From: Acidobacteriota bacterium
GTDB taxonomy: Bacteria; Acidobacteriota; Blastocatellia; Pyrinomonadales; Pyrinomonadaceae
Length of the DNA: 64,000 nt
Assembly: GCA_016716435.1 (NCBI GenBank)
Contig: JADJWI010000008.1
Location: 62,001 to 126,000, forward strand
Reading direction: 5' to 3'
Part shown: in pieces, positions 16,683 to 25,649 of the stretch
Numbering within the stretch: the first letter of the stretch is position 1
Layout of the letters: each line of letters starts with the position of its first letter
Program-made: the position numbers and the translations under genes
Notes under the pieces: model-generated
Databases searched by the model: none
Seen by the model: the letters and a program-made list of their open reading frames with translations, nothing else
What the model was told of the DNA's origin: nothing

Positions 16683-16719
16683 TGTTTTTACACAGGAAGC
16701 TCTGCGTAAGCTGGCGGTC

Positions 16720-17838
16720 TTAGGCTGACTGCTTTGCAAGCAACCGCTCAAGGACCTTTGCAAGATAGGACACGACTGCGATCATTCGTGCATATTCGAT
16801 ACGTGTCGGACCGAGAACGCTCAAGGTTCCGACCGCGTTACTGTCGCCGATCCTATAAGGAGCTGAGATCAGCGAACAATCTTGAAGGGGCGTTACCGAA
16901 TTCTCACTTCCGATAACGATCTTGACGTCTCCGTTTCCCGGATCCTCTTTCGAAACGCATTCATTGAGGATCTGAAGAAGCTTGGACTTTTCTCCGATGG
17001 TCGCGAGCAGGTCGCGAAGCCGCTCGAGGTCGGCAAAGTCACGTTTTGAAAGGATGTTGGTAGTTCCCTCAACATAGACCTCACCGGAACGATCATCTTC
17101 TCCCTGGATACTTTGCGAGCAAAGTATCACGGCCGTTTGCAGAAGGCGGTCAAAAAGGGCCCGTTCTTCGTGCATTCGCCTGAGGATCTCATCTCTGATC
17201 CCGGAAAGACTCTTGCCCGCAAATTCGGCGTTGAGAAAATTCGAACACTTCTCGAGTTCCTCACGCGTCAAAGGGGCATTCAGCTTGATCAGCCGATTGT
17301 GGACGATATTTGGCGGTGAGACCATGACTACCAGCACTCGGTTCTCAGCAACGCTGATGAATTCAATGTGCTGGAGCCTGTCGTTCGCCAAGCTCGGTGA
17401 GACCACTATCCCAACGTTATTTGAAAGATCAGATAGGAGCTGCGACGTCCGCTCAAGTAGCCGATCCGGAGCCTCGATGAGAGTATCATCGAACGATCCG
17501 AACTCTTCTGCAATCCGTTTGAGGTCCGAGTCGGAGACCTTAAGGATGCCAAGCAGGTTGTCAACATAGAAGCGGTACCCGTAATCGGTCGGTACCCGGC
17601 CAGCAGAAGTGTGAGGTTGTTCGAGGAAACCAAGCTCCTCAAGCTCGCTCATCACGTTTCGGATGGTTGCCGAACTGACACGAGATGAACTCGCAAACCG
17701 TTCGGCGACCCGTTTTGAGCCGACAGCTTCTCCGGTTACAAAGTGCTCATCGATAACGGCAGCAAGAACTGCTTGCCCGCGTTTGTCCGGGTCGGGGCGG
17801 GCGGACTTTGTCTCTCGATTTGACTCACGAACCGCCAT
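16720..17838 (-). CDS. hrcA: Heat-inducible transcription repressor HrcA
   Basis: Repressor of class I heat-shock genes, normally acting at CIRCE elements and folded with the help of GroEL. The 372-residue length is usual. The N-terminal winged helix has VAERFASSSRVSSATIRNVMSELEELGFLEQPHTSAGRVPTDYGYR at about 44-90, very typical of HrcA; the rest is the GAF-like dimerisation region and inserted domain. It heads the chaperone cluster, which suggests autoregulation. No canonical CIRCE is visible in the 113 bases upstream. Confidence 0.96.
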   Translation of the reverse strand: MAVRESNRETKSARPDPDKRGQAVLAAVIDEHFVTGEAVGSKRVAERFASSSRVSSATIRNVMSELEELGFLEQPHTSAGRVPTDYGYRFYVDNLLGILKVSDSDLKRIAEEFGSFDDTLIEAPDRLLERTSQLLSDLSNNVGIVVSPSLANDRLQHIEFISVAENRVLVVMVSPPNIVHNRLIKLNAPLTREELEKCSNFLNAEFAGKSLSGIRDEILRRMHEERALFDRLLQTAVILCSQSIQGEDDRSGEVYVEGTTNILSKRDFADLERLRDLLATIGEKSKLLQILNECVSKEDPGNGDVKIVIGSENSVTPLQDCSLISAPYRIGDSNAVGTLSVLGPTRIEYARMIAVVSYLAKVLERLLAKQSA

Positions 17839-17868
17839 TTGTCACGTTTGAGGGAGAAACCAGTCGAA

Positions 17869-17922
17869 GAGAGAAATACTCTCCGATATATAGAAATAGC
17901 ACCGACACGGGACATGTGTCAA
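17869..17922 (-). promoter_or_regulatory. Candidate hrcA promoter with overlapping inverted repeats
   Basis: On the minus strand TTGACA (17917-17922) is followed, after 18 bases, by a weak -10 TATTTC (17893-17898). The -35 overlaps GACAC-N7-GTGTC (17904-17920). Downstream in the leader, GAGAG-N5-CTCTC (17869-17883) can form a small hairpin. None matches CIRCE. The box choice is tentative. Confidence 0.4.
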
Positions 17923-17951
17923 CGATTATTCGTTAAACGATTATAAACAGA

Positions 17952-18713
17952 GTGGCTGAAATCCCCGCAATTGATGAAATAGTTGAGCTTTACCGCGATG
18001 TGATCGGGCATTATGACCCCGAGCGCAGCGGCATCACCGTTCATGTTTCATTCTATCCGTACATTGGAATAAACCAGACGATCCGGGTTCGCGATGGCCA
18101 GATCTATGTCCGCATCGCGGAGATCTGTTGGGAAATGCCGATCGAAATCCATAAGGCTCTGGCCTATGTTTTGGTCGCAAAACTTTTCCGGCGGCGGGTA
18201 CCAAAGCGGGCTCGTGAGTTGTATACGAACTATATTTCTTCGCCTGAGATGCGGGAGCGGGCAACCGCCAGCCGCCGTGAACGGGGACGAAAGGTGATTA
18301 CCGGAACCAGCGGAGCGATCTATGATCTGGAAGAGTTATTTTCGGACCTCAATGCAAAATACTTCTGGGGAACCCTGCGAAAACCAACACTCACATGGTC
18401 GGCAAAGCCCACGTTCCGGATCCTGGGCCACTTCGACTCGCACCACGACACTATAGTCATCAGCCGCTCGCTCGATTCGACCGACGTGCCTCGGCTCGTC
18501 ATCGAATATGTGATGTACCATGAAATGCTTCACGTTTTTCACCCGACGGTCCACCATAACGGCCGGCGATACAACCACACACCTGAGTTCCGACGCGACG
18601 AGGAACGCTTTGAGAATTTTGAAGAGGCCGATCGATGGATCGAGCAGAACGCCCGAAAACTCAAACGAAAGGTTACAAAAGGGAAGTCTATTCTGCGGCG
18701 AATAGTGCGATGA
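17952..18713 (+). CDS. SprT-like zinc metalloprotease domain protein
   Basis: A 253-residue protein with an SprT/Spartan-like core. The zinc site is HEMLH at residues 190-194 in YVMYHEMLHVFHP, with a third ligand probably among the following histidines (HHNGRRYNHTPEF). An upstream block YFWGTLRKPTLTWSAKPTFRILGHFDSHHDTIVISRSL is characteristic of the family. SprT-like proteins are best known from DNA-protein crosslink repair in eukaryotes; the bacterial role is unclear. It starts with GTG at 17952, divergent from hrcA, and its end overlaps the convergent lipoprotein gene by 26 bases. Confidence 0.82.
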   Translation: MAEIPAIDEIVELYRDVIGHYDPERSGITVHVSFYPYIGINQTIRVRDGQIYVRIAEICWEMPIEIHKALAYVLVAKLFRRRVPKRARELYTNYISSPEMRERATASRRERGRKVITGTSGAIYDLEELFSDLNAKYFWGTLRKPTLTWSAKPTFRILGHFDSHHDTIVISRSLDSTDVPRLVIEYVMYHEMLHVFHPTVHHNGRRYNHTPEFRRDEERFENFEEADRWIEQNARKLKRKVTKGKSILRRIVR

Positions 18714-20331
18714 TGCTCCCGATGATCCCGAAGTCTGAGACGCTCGTTCGTTCGATGGCCTTCTGATTGATTCGGGTCTCGGTCGTGTAGCGGGCGACGA
18801 TCGGCGATTCGCCCGGCTTCTTTGCCGTTAGCACGTCAGCGACGCGTCCCGAAACGCTCAAGTCACCGCCAATTGTTATCGCCGCCGCGGTCGAGGCTGC
18901 GATCGTTTTGATGCTCGCCGGGAGTTCGACATTGGCAGGCCTTCGACCGGCATCTATTGAACGCTGCACACCATCGGGGTCGCCGATGACCAAAACATCG
19001 CCAATTATTGCCATCGCAACGTCGCCTTCCTCTGAGCGCCAAAGTGCGGTTCCAGATTCTGTTTCCACCGGTTTTACGGACCTGAGTTCTTCTGCCACAG
19101 CGCGGAGCAGAGTCTCGCGGTCCTTCACTTTTGCGATAACGATCTGCTTCTCGCCCTCGCTATCAAATCTTGCGGTGACCAACTGCGTATCGACCGAAGT
19201 AAGAAACACCTCCGCGTTGTCGATGCCGTAAGGCTCAAAGAGACTATCGGAGAATGCAATGAGCAGCCTGCCGGAAAGCTCATCCGTTTGCCGCTGAGCT
19301 GTCATTAGAGCGGCCCGCCATGCGACACGAGGATCTTTGAGATTGTAGCGGGTGGCCGAGACGATCGTCTCCGGGATAAAGCGTTCGAGCCCGAGCGGGC
19401 CACCTTCGGCGGCGGCCATCGATTCGCCGAGCACTGTGCCAGTTTCGCTCACGGTCGAGATCGTCAATCGGTCTTCGATCCCGTTCTCTACCGACTGCGA
19501 CGCCCAATGGATCTCTGTAACAGTATTCCGCAGGACCTCGGGCAGTACTCTTGCGACAAAGCTCTGGACGTCAGCGTCGTCGCTCGCCCTGTTTGCAAGC
19601 GAAATACCGGAGATGTTGGCGAGCTGAGCAATGCCGTCCTTGGATATAAAACCTGAGACCAGTCCGGCCGGATCGGCAAATTCTGTACGCTTTGCGATCG
19701 AGCCGATTTCGCCGTTCTTTGCCGAAAGGGCACGTTCGAGCGCAGATTCGTCGTTTCCAAAAATGATCAGACTGCCGAGAACTAACGCGTAAGCCTTCTG
19801 CCCGTCTTGCCCGAGCCAGATGAAATACCGGCCGCCGTGTTTTTCTGAGATCTCAAGTTTTGCCTCGCCGCCGTAAGCCTCGCTGATGAAGAGCCCCAAT
19901 TCCTCCTCCACAAACCCGAGCACCTGAAAATTCCACAGCCGGGTTTCCGCGACCGCGACGAAACGCGGCCGGAAATTTAGCACGGAGTTGGCATCGGTGA
20001 CGGGCTGTTCGACGGTCTCAAAACCGGTGACTGCGACCGCGATTTCTAAGCCATTGATCGCACGCAGATCGGGCTTGCTTTCGGCGGCCTCTGCAAAACG
20101 CGGGCTCTCAGAAACGGCTCCGATCAGGCGGCCGAGGTCTTGGGTTTGTACGAAAATAAGTGCATCTTCCGGTATCGCCGTTCGCGGGTCGGTCGGCGGC
20201 GATCCACACGAAGCTGCCGCCATCGCCATTGCCAGAATCAACAGCAGCCAGATCAGAGGTTTTTGACCTAAACGCTCGGCTAGGGCTCGAATCGGGCTAA
20301 AACAACTCTTTGTGGTAAGATTCTTTTCCAT
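18688..20331 (-). CDS. Putative lipoprotein of unknown function
   Basis: A 547-residue protein with an N-terminal segment ending in a hydrophobic stretch and lipobox (AMAAASC, Cys at 42), so probably a lipid-anchored periplasmic protein. The mature part begins PEDALIFVQTQDLGRLIGAV and has repeated alpha/beta units but no domain I can name; it resembles large acidobacterial surface lipoproteins with DUF3352-like features. The start chosen, the ATG at 20331, overlaps the start codon of the divergent SDR gene (shared CATG). A later alternative start would need TTG or CTG. The tail overlaps the SprT-like gene convergently. Confidence 0.78.
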   Translation of the reverse strand: MEKNLTTKSCFSPIRALAERLGQKPLIWLLLILAMAMAAASCGSPPTDPRTAIPEDALIFVQTQDLGRLIGAVSESPRFAEAAESKPDLRAINGLEIAVAVTGFETVEQPVTDANSVLNFRPRFVAVAETRLWNFQVLGFVEEELGLFISEAYGGEAKLEISEKHGGRYFIWLGQDGQKAYALVLGSLIIFGNDESALERALSAKNGEIGSIAKRTEFADPAGLVSGFISKDGIAQLANISGISLANRASDDADVQSFVARVLPEVLRNTVTEIHWASQSVENGIEDRLTISTVSETGTVLGESMAAAEGGPLGLERFIPETIVSATRYNLKDPRVAWRAALMTAQRQTDELSGRLLIAFSDSLFEPYGIDNAEVFLTSVDTQLVTARFDSEGEKQIVIAKVKDRETLLRAVAEELRSVKPVETESGTALWRSEEGDVAMAIIGDVLVIGDPDGVQRSIDAGRRPANVELPASIKTIAASTAAAITIGGDLSVSGRVADVLTAKKPGESPIVARYTTETRINQKAIERTSVSDFGIIGSIIALFAAE

Positions 20332-21115
20332 GAGTGACAGCGTATTCTCAAAGGACATTTTACAGGGGAAAGTTGCGTTTGTAACAGGCGGCGGCACGGG
20401 AATCACCGGCGGAGTCGCAAGGGCGATGGCCGAACACGGGGCTCGTATCGCCATAACAAGCCGGAAGGAAGAGAACCTTGCGGCGATGAAAAAGCTGATC
20501 GAGGACGGCGGCGGCGAGTGTTTTGCGGTCGCGGCGGATGTTCGCGACTTTGAGGCCGTCCAAAATGCCATCGCGAAAACGGTCGAGCATTTCGGCGGCA
20601 TCGATATCGTCGTAAATGGAGCGGCCGGGAATTTCCTTTGCGCCGCGGAGCAGCTCTCACCGAATGGCTTTGGAACGGTCGTGGATATCGACACGAAAGG
20701 AACGTTCAACGTCTGCCGTGCGGCATTCGAGGAGCTAAAAAAGTCGAAAGGGCAGATCCTGAATATCTCAGCCACGCTCCACTATCTCGCTACGCCGATG
20801 CAAATACATGTCTCGGCCGCAAAGGCCGGTGTAGATGCGATAACGCGCAATCTTTCGGTTGAATGGGGCCGCCACGGCATCCGTGTAAATGGGATCGCTC
20901 CCGGGCCGATCGAAGATACCGAAGGCATGAAGCGGCTGTTACCCGAGCCGCTCAAAGAAAAGATCACGAAAAAGATACCGGTCGGACGGTTTGGCCGGAT
21001 CAAGGACATCGAGAACGCTGCTCTCTTTCTGACCTCGGACGCTGCAAACTACGTCAACGGCGTGACGCTGGTAGTCGACGGCGGGCAGTGGCTTCTCGGG
21101 ACAAGCCTCGGTTAA
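20330..21115 (+). CDS. SDR oxidoreductase, 2,4-dienoyl-CoA reductase-like
   Basis: NAD(P)H-dependent short-chain dehydrogenase of 261 residues. The cofactor site is VTGGGTGITGG near residues 18-28 and the structural NGAAGNF near 95. The catalytic region does not show the usual YxxxK; instead ATLHYLATPMQIHVSAAKAG matches the 2,4-dienoyl-CoA reductase subgroup, where Tyr lies earlier and S-x-x-x-K follows. EWGRHGIRVNGIAPGPIEDTEGM supports that subgroup. It would help oxidise polyunsaturated fatty acids, which fits the beta-oxidation genes at 44-50 kb. An upstream GTG at 20312 is a less likely start. Confidence 0.85.
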   Translation: MSDSVFSKDILQGKVAFVTGGGTGITGGVARAMAEHGARIAITSRKEENLAAMKKLIEDGGGECFAVAADVRDFEAVQNAIAKTVEHFGGIDIVVNGAAGNFLCAAEQLSPNGFGTVVDIDTKGTFNVCRAAFEELKKSKGQILNISATLHYLATPMQIHVSAAKAGVDAITRNLSVEWGRHGIRVNGIAPGPIEDTEGMKRLLPEPLKEKITKKIPVGRFGRIKDIENAALFLTSDAANYVNGVTLVVDGGQWLLGTSLG

Positions 21116-21739
21116 TTACTTTCTAACAAAAAGCCGCCGATAGACGGGCAGTTGCTTGTCTTCGACGGCTTTTTCGCGTTCGGTTTTGACCGGAAACGGA
21201 TTCTCGGACGCCTCTTCTTCATCAAACTTCCCGTTCACACGGAAAAGGTCAAACATCTCGTCCGCGAGAAATTCGATGTCCGTTTGGACAAAAACACGGC
21301 CTCCGGGCTTGAGATGCGATGCGATGGTTTCAACCATTTCAGGGTTTACCATTCGCCTCTTTGCGTGCTTTTTCTTGAACCAGGGATCGGGGAATTGAAT
21401 GGTCACCGTTTCGAGAACGCGCTTCGGAATCCCCTCGAGAAGACGCTCGAGCCAGAGCATCGCGTTGCAAAACGAATAATGCAGGTTCGAAAGGCCGGCC
21501 TCTTCAGCGAGACGATTCGCTTCGGCGACTAATGGCTCGCGGATCTCCACGCCAAGGTAGTTTCGTTCCGGCTCGGCCGCCGCCATCCGGAGCAAGAAAC
21601 GGCCCCGAGCACAGCCGATATCTAGAAGAAGCGGCTTTGAGGCACCGGCGAAAAGCTCTTCGTAAACGAGCGGTTCGGGAGCTTGCCGGTAGAACGGCGA
21701 GAGTGGATTTACGTGTTGATGAACTCTAACTCGGGGCAT
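21116..21739 (-). CDS. trmB: tRNA (guanine-N7)-methyltransferase
   Basis: Methylates G46 in the variable loop of tRNAs using S-adenosylmethionine. The 207-residue protein shows the SAM-binding motif LLLDIGCARGRFLLRMA near 37-53, YLGVEIREPL, the family signature TIQFPDPWFKKKHAKRRMV near 117-135, and FVQTDIEFLADEMF near 150. Length and motif order are standard. It is convergent with the SDR gene, the two stops being adjacent, and lies downstream of the rhomboid gene. Confidence 0.94.
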   Translation of the reverse strand: MPRVRVHQHVNPLSPFYRQAPEPLVYEELFAGASKPLLLDIGCARGRFLLRMAAAEPERNYLGVEIREPLVAEANRLAEEAGLSNLHYSFCNAMLWLERLLEGIPKRVLETVTIQFPDPWFKKKHAKRRMVNPEMVETIASHLKPGGRVFVQTDIEFLADEMFDLFRVNGKFDEEEASENPFPVKTEREKAVEDKQLPVYRRLFVRK

Positions 21740-21752
21740 TAAAACTTTTCGG

Positions 21753-22538
21753 CTATCCGCTGTGTGTAAGGATCAGAAACACGCTGAACCCGGAAATGGC
21801 GATCCATGCAGCAAGAAAGGCAAGGCCGGCGGATTCGATCCGGTTGCTGACAGTCCGCGGATCTATAGAAGGATCACGCGGGATCTGGATCAGCCCATAC
21901 ACCGCCCCTGTTACTAGGCCGCCGACGTGTCCGTAGTTGTCGATCACGTTGTAAAGTATCAGCCCAAACGCGAGAATGAACGCAACGTTCACAAGCATAT
22001 CCTTGCGGAAGGCGGGGCTGACAAACTGCCGCCGGGCGAAAGTGTAAACCACCAGATAACTGACCACGCCAAGAATGCCGCCCGATGCGCCAACTGCTGG
22101 AGCTCCCGCGGGTTTGAAGATCAGGCTTAGAACCCCGCCGCCGACCACAGCTAACAGAAATACGATCGATAGATGTGCCCTGTTCGAAAGCCCCTCGAAG
22201 AGCCGCCCGAAACTAAAGAACGCGAAAGAGTTGAGGAAAAGATGAAGCACTCCTCCGTGAAGTGCCGCTCCGGTCAGAATGCGCCAGTACTCGCCACCAA
22301 CGAAGATCGGTTTTACAAAGCCTGCGGCACGGACCGATTCCTCAAGGCCCGCCGAAAACTGAGCCATCGAGACCCCAACGAAACAAGCTATCAGGATCGA
22401 TGTATAAACCGGAGTTCCGAACGTTACAGGCTCGGCACGAGGCGAGGAAGTTATTCCACCGTCGGCCGGAAGATGTTCATTCTCTTCCGCGTTATCGTCA
22501 GTCGTTTCGCGGTCGTCTTGTTGTTCGTTATGGTTCAT
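21753..22538 (-). CDS. Rhomboid family intramembrane serine protease
   Basis: A 261-residue integral membrane protein, with a hydrophilic acidic N-terminus of about 40 residues (DDRETTDDNAEENEHLP) and six to seven transmembrane segments. Rhomboid signatures are present: WRILTGAALHGGVLHLFLNSFAFFSFG (loop 1 region with the oxyanion Asn), the catalytic serine in GASGGILG, and the catalytic histidine in NYGHVGGLVTGAVYG. The start ATG at 22538 shares its A with the fabG stop (TGATG), indicating coupled translation. Substrates cannot be predicted. Confidence 0.92.
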   Translation of the reverse strand: MNHNEQQDDRETTDDNAEENEHLPADGGITSSPRAEPVTFGTPVYTSILIACFVGVSMAQFSAGLEESVRAAGFVKPIFVGGEYWRILTGAALHGGVLHLFLNSFAFFSFGRLFEGLSNRAHLSIVFLLAVVGGGVLSLIFKPAGAPAVGASGGILGVVSYLVVYTFARRQFVSPAFRKDMLVNVAFILAFGLILYNVIDNYGHVGGLVTGAVYGLIQIPRDPSIDPRTVSNRIESAGLAFLAAWIAISGFSVFLILTHSG

Positions 22539-23293
22539 CACATCGCGAGGCCGCCATTGGCATTGATCACTTCGCCCGTAATGTAGGCGGCGGCCGGTGA
22601 CAAAAGAAAGCAAACGATCTCGGCAGTTTCTTGAACGCTGCCGAGGCGGCCGAGCGGTATCTGTGAAAGGATCTTTTCGCGATACTCGGCGTTCATTTCA
22701 CTGGCCATCTCGGTTTCGACGAGGCCGAGAGCAAGTGCATTGACGGTGATCTTTCGGCTCGCGACCTCTTTAGCGAGAGCCTTCGTCAGGCCGATCATCC
22801 CCGCTTTCGAGGCTGAGTAATTCGTCTGCCCGAGCATTCCAACTACACCGGAGACCGATGTGATGTTGACAATCGAACCGCCGTTCTCATTCTTCATCAT
22901 CGGCCGAACAACGGCCTTTGAGAAGTTCCAGGCACCCTTAAGGTTCGTATCGATGACGGCATCCCAGTCATCTTCTTTCATGCGAAGGATAAGCTGGTCG
23001 CGAGTAATGCCTGCGTTATTGACCAGGAAATCGACCGTGCCGAACTCGGCAACGGTCGCCTTGACGAATTCTGCCGCCGCTTCAGTATTCACAACGTCGC
23101 ACTGAGCAGCATAAGCCCTTACGCCGAAAGCTTCGATCTCCGCCTTAAGCTTCTCGGCCTCATCCGCACTCCGGGCGTAATTGAACGCAACACTGCAACC
23201 TCGGCGTGCAAGCTCGAGCGCTATCGCCCTTCCTATGCCGCGGGTTCCACCGGTCACTATGGCGGACCGGCCCTCAAACTGTTTGTTATTCAA
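22538..23293 (-). CDS. fabG: 3-oxoacyl-ACP reductase FabG-like SDR
   Basis: NADPH-dependent reductase of the fatty-acid elongation cycle. The 251-residue protein has VTGGTRGIGRA at about 14-24, VNNAGITRDQL near 90, catalytic Ser in ITSVSGVVG and the YSASKAG active-site motif, and ends ITGEVINANGGLAM, the typical FabG terminus. It is divergently oriented from the D-aminoacylase-like gene and coupled to the rhomboid gene downstream. Many SDRs look alike; FabG is the best fit, but no other fab genes lie near. Confidence 0.88.
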   Translation of the reverse strand: MNNKQFEGRSAIVTGGTRGIGRAIALELARRGCSVAFNYARSADEAEKLKAEIEAFGVRAYAAQCDVVNTEAAAEFVKATVAEFGTVDFLVNNAGITRDQLILRMKEDDWDAVIDTNLKGAWNFSKAVVRPMMKNENGGSIVNITSVSGVVGMLGQTNYSASKAGMIGLTKALAKEVASRKITVNALALGLVETEMASEMNAEYREKILSQIPLGRLGSVQETAEIVCFLLSPAAAYITGEVINANGGLAM

Positions 23294-23395
23294 GATCGTC
23301 TTTCTCCTTCAAAGTAAACCTCGATTCTAGATTCTGCGTTCTGCATCGTCAAAGGACGTTTCCGATGAGGTTGTGCTACCCGACGCGTCTCGCTT

Positions 23396-24922
23396 ATGAT
23401 TCGAGTGAAAACACTTATGAGATCTGCTCTTTTCTTCAAACGCCTCGCCTGCTCCTTCCTCATCTTGTCGCTGGTCTCCGTCGCCGCTTTCGCGAGGCAG
23501 AGTGCAACGCATTTCCGCGATGTCACAGTCGTTGATGGCACCGGCTCGCCGCGATACGTTGCAGATGTGACGATCCTCAGTGGCCGGATCGTGCGGATCG
23601 GCAAGCCCGGAACCAAAAAGCCGCGGGTAGGCGACCGTGTGATAGAAGGCCGGGGACTCGTGCTTGCTCCCGGTTTCATTGATATCCACAACCACAGCGA
23701 ATCTGGCCTGTTGCGCGAGGGAACGGCGGCTAATCAGGTCTCGCAGGGAATTACGACTTTGATCGTCGGCCCGGACGGCGGATCGCCCGATGTGATCGGT
23801 GATTATTTGAATGGCCTGCGAGGAAAAGTCGCTGTCAACGTCGGGGCGTTTATCGGCCATGGCACGCTTCGGACGCTTGTGATGAAAGAGGACCTTCGCC
23901 GGCCGGCAACAGCGGAAGAGATCGCTCAGATGTCAGTATTGCTTGAGAAGGCGATGAAGGACGGGGCTTTCGGGCTTTCCTCGGGACTTGAATACGATGC
24001 GGGTTTTTCGGCGACGACCGAGGAACTGATCCAGCTTGCTCGGGTCGCGGAAAAACACGGCGGCATCTACATGACCCATATGCGTGATGAGGAGGAAGGC
24101 GTTTTGGACGCCATCCGCGAGGCGATCCGCATTGGCCGCGAAGCAAAGATCGCGGTTCAGGTCTCACACATAAAGATGGGTAATAAGAGCGTGTGGGGCA
24201 AATCCGCAGAGGCGATCGCTTTGATAAACGAGGGGCGCGAAAGTGGGCTCGATATCACCGCCGATGCGTATCCTTATATTGCCTGGGCCTCAACGATCAC
24301 GGTGCTGGTTCCGAGCCGGAAGCACGAGGACCCGGCCGAGGTGCAAAAAGGAATCGACGCGCTCGGCGGCGCTGATAAAGTGCTCATCACCTCGTGCCGA
24401 GCGTTTCCCGCATATGAAGGGAAGACCCTGGAACAAGCTGCTGCTTTCGCAAAGAAAACACCGGTCGATACCTATATCGAGATCGTGAAGAACGGCGGAG
24501 CGGGCGTCGTCGGATTTGGAATGAATGAGAGCGACGTAAAAGCTTTCTACCAAACTCCGTGGGTAATAGTTTCGAGCGATGGAGGTATAGGCGGCCGTCA
24601 TCCGCGCGGAACGGGTACGTTTCCCCGCGTTCTCGGACTATTCGTCCGGGAGAATAAATGGCTCGGGCTCGAAGAGGCGATAAGAAAGATGTCGATGTTC
24701 CCGGCACAACGGCTGGGCCTTCGCGACCGCGGACGCATTCGAAAGGGAATGAGAGCAGACCTTGTGTTGTTTGATCCGGAAACCGTCGTTGACCGAGCTA
24801 CATTCACCGAGCCGCAGCTTTTTGCCGAGGGCATAAAAGGCGTCTTCGTTAATGGCGTCGAGGTGTGGGACGGGACAAAAATAACCGGCCAGCTGCCCGG
24901 AGAGATCGTTAAACGCCTCTGA
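23396..24922 (+). CDS. Exported N-acyl-D-amino-acid deacylase family amidohydrolase
   Basis: Metal-dependent amidohydrolase of the D-aminoacylase group, which hydrolyses N-acyl-D-amino acids or related amides. The 508-residue protein begins with a signal peptide (hydrophobic core CSFLILSLVSVAAFA), then VVDGTGSPRYVADV, the metal-site FIDIHNHSESGLL near 96-108, GLSSGLEYDAG, YMTHMRDEEEG and SDGGIGGRHPRGTGTFPRVLG near 395-415, a signature of the group. The periplasmic location suggests use of external peptides or cell-wall fragments. An alternative start is the ATG at 23417. It ends one base before the convergent rph stop. Confidence 0.88.
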   Translation: MIRVKTLMRSALFFKRLACSFLILSLVSVAAFARQSATHFRDVTVVDGTGSPRYVADVTILSGRIVRIGKPGTKKPRVGDRVIEGRGLVLAPGFIDIHNHSESGLLREGTAANQVSQGITTLIVGPDGGSPDVIGDYLNGLRGKVAVNVGAFIGHGTLRTLVMKEDLRRPATAEEIAQMSVLLEKAMKDGAFGLSSGLEYDAGFSATTEELIQLARVAEKHGGIYMTHMRDEEEGVLDAIREAIRIGREAKIAVQVSHIKMGNKSVWGKSAEAIALINEGRESGLDITADAYPYIAWASTITVLVPSRKHEDPAEVQKGIDALGGADKVLITSCRAFPAYEGKTLEQAAAFAKKTPVDTYIEIVKNGGAGVVGFGMNESDVKAFYQTPWVIVSSDGGIGGRHPRGTGTFPRVLGLFVRENKWLGLEEAIRKMSMFPAQRLGLRDRGRIRKGMRADLVLFDPETVVDRATFTEPQLFAEGIKGVFVNGVEVWDGTKITGQLPGEIVKRL

Positions 24923-24923
24923 T

Positions 24924-25643
24924 TCATGCTGCCAAGACTTTTCGTTGTATTTCGAAAAGCTGATTTACGCCTTTCTCGGCTAGGATCAGCATTTCATCCA
25001 TTTCATCGCGTGAGAACGGCTCCCGTTCTGCCGTACCCTGAAGCTCGATGAACTTACCTGTCCCGGTGCACACAACGTTCATATCGACGTCTGCCTCCGA
25101 ATCCTCGGCATATGCCAGATCAAGGATCGGCGTCGCCTCGATGATGCCGACACTGACGGCGGCGACCTCGCTTAGGATCGGATTGGTCTTTATCGTCCCC
25201 TGTTTGACCAGCCGGCGGCAGGCCAGAGCAAGAGCAACATAGGCCCCGGTTATCGAAGCACACCGCGTTCCGCCATCCGCCTGGATCACATCGCAGTCAA
25301 GGTAGATCTGTCGCTCGCCAAGCTGCTTAGTATCGACTACGGCACGAAGGCTCCGACCGATCAGCCGCTGGATCTCCTGCGTTCTGCCGCTCGGACGCTG
25401 GCTCTCTCGCTGTGTTCTCGTATTGGTCGCCCGCGGGAGCATCGCATATTCTGCGGTGACCCAGCCGACGCCTTTGTTCCTTAGGAACATCGGCACCCTG
25501 TCTTCCACCGAGGCGGTGCAAATGACCTTTGTTCCGCCGACCTCGATCAATGCCGAGCCCTCGGCGTAGGGCGAAATATTCGGCGTGATCTTTGTATTAC
25601 GCAGTTGGTCTAAAGCTCTTGAATCGGGTCGTTGATATGTCAT
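24924..25643 (-). CDS. rph: Ribonuclease PH
   Basis: Phosphate-dependent 3'-5' exoribonuclease that trims tRNA 3' ends. The 239-residue protein starts RPDSRALDQLRNTKITPNI, has the conserved EYAMLPRATNTRTQRES block near 65-80 and the phosphate-binding GRTQEIQRLIGRSLRAVVD near 85-104, and DCDVIQADGGTRCASITGAYVAL near 115-137 with the catalytic aspartates. Length and motifs are canonical. It lies six bases after murI on the same strand, so the two are probably co-transcribed. Confidence 0.96.
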   Translation of the reverse strand: MTYQRPDSRALDQLRNTKITPNISPYAEGSALIEVGGTKVICTASVEDRVPMFLRNKGVGWVTAEYAMLPRATNTRTQRESQRPSGRTQEIQRLIGRSLRAVVDTKQLGERQIYLDCDVIQADGGTRCASITGAYVALALACRRLVKQGTIKTNPILSEVAAVSVGIIEATPILDLAYAEDSEADVDMNVVCTGTGKFIELQGTAEREPFSRDEMDEMLILAEKGVNQLFEIQRKVLAA

Positions 25644-25649
25644 CTGGCT

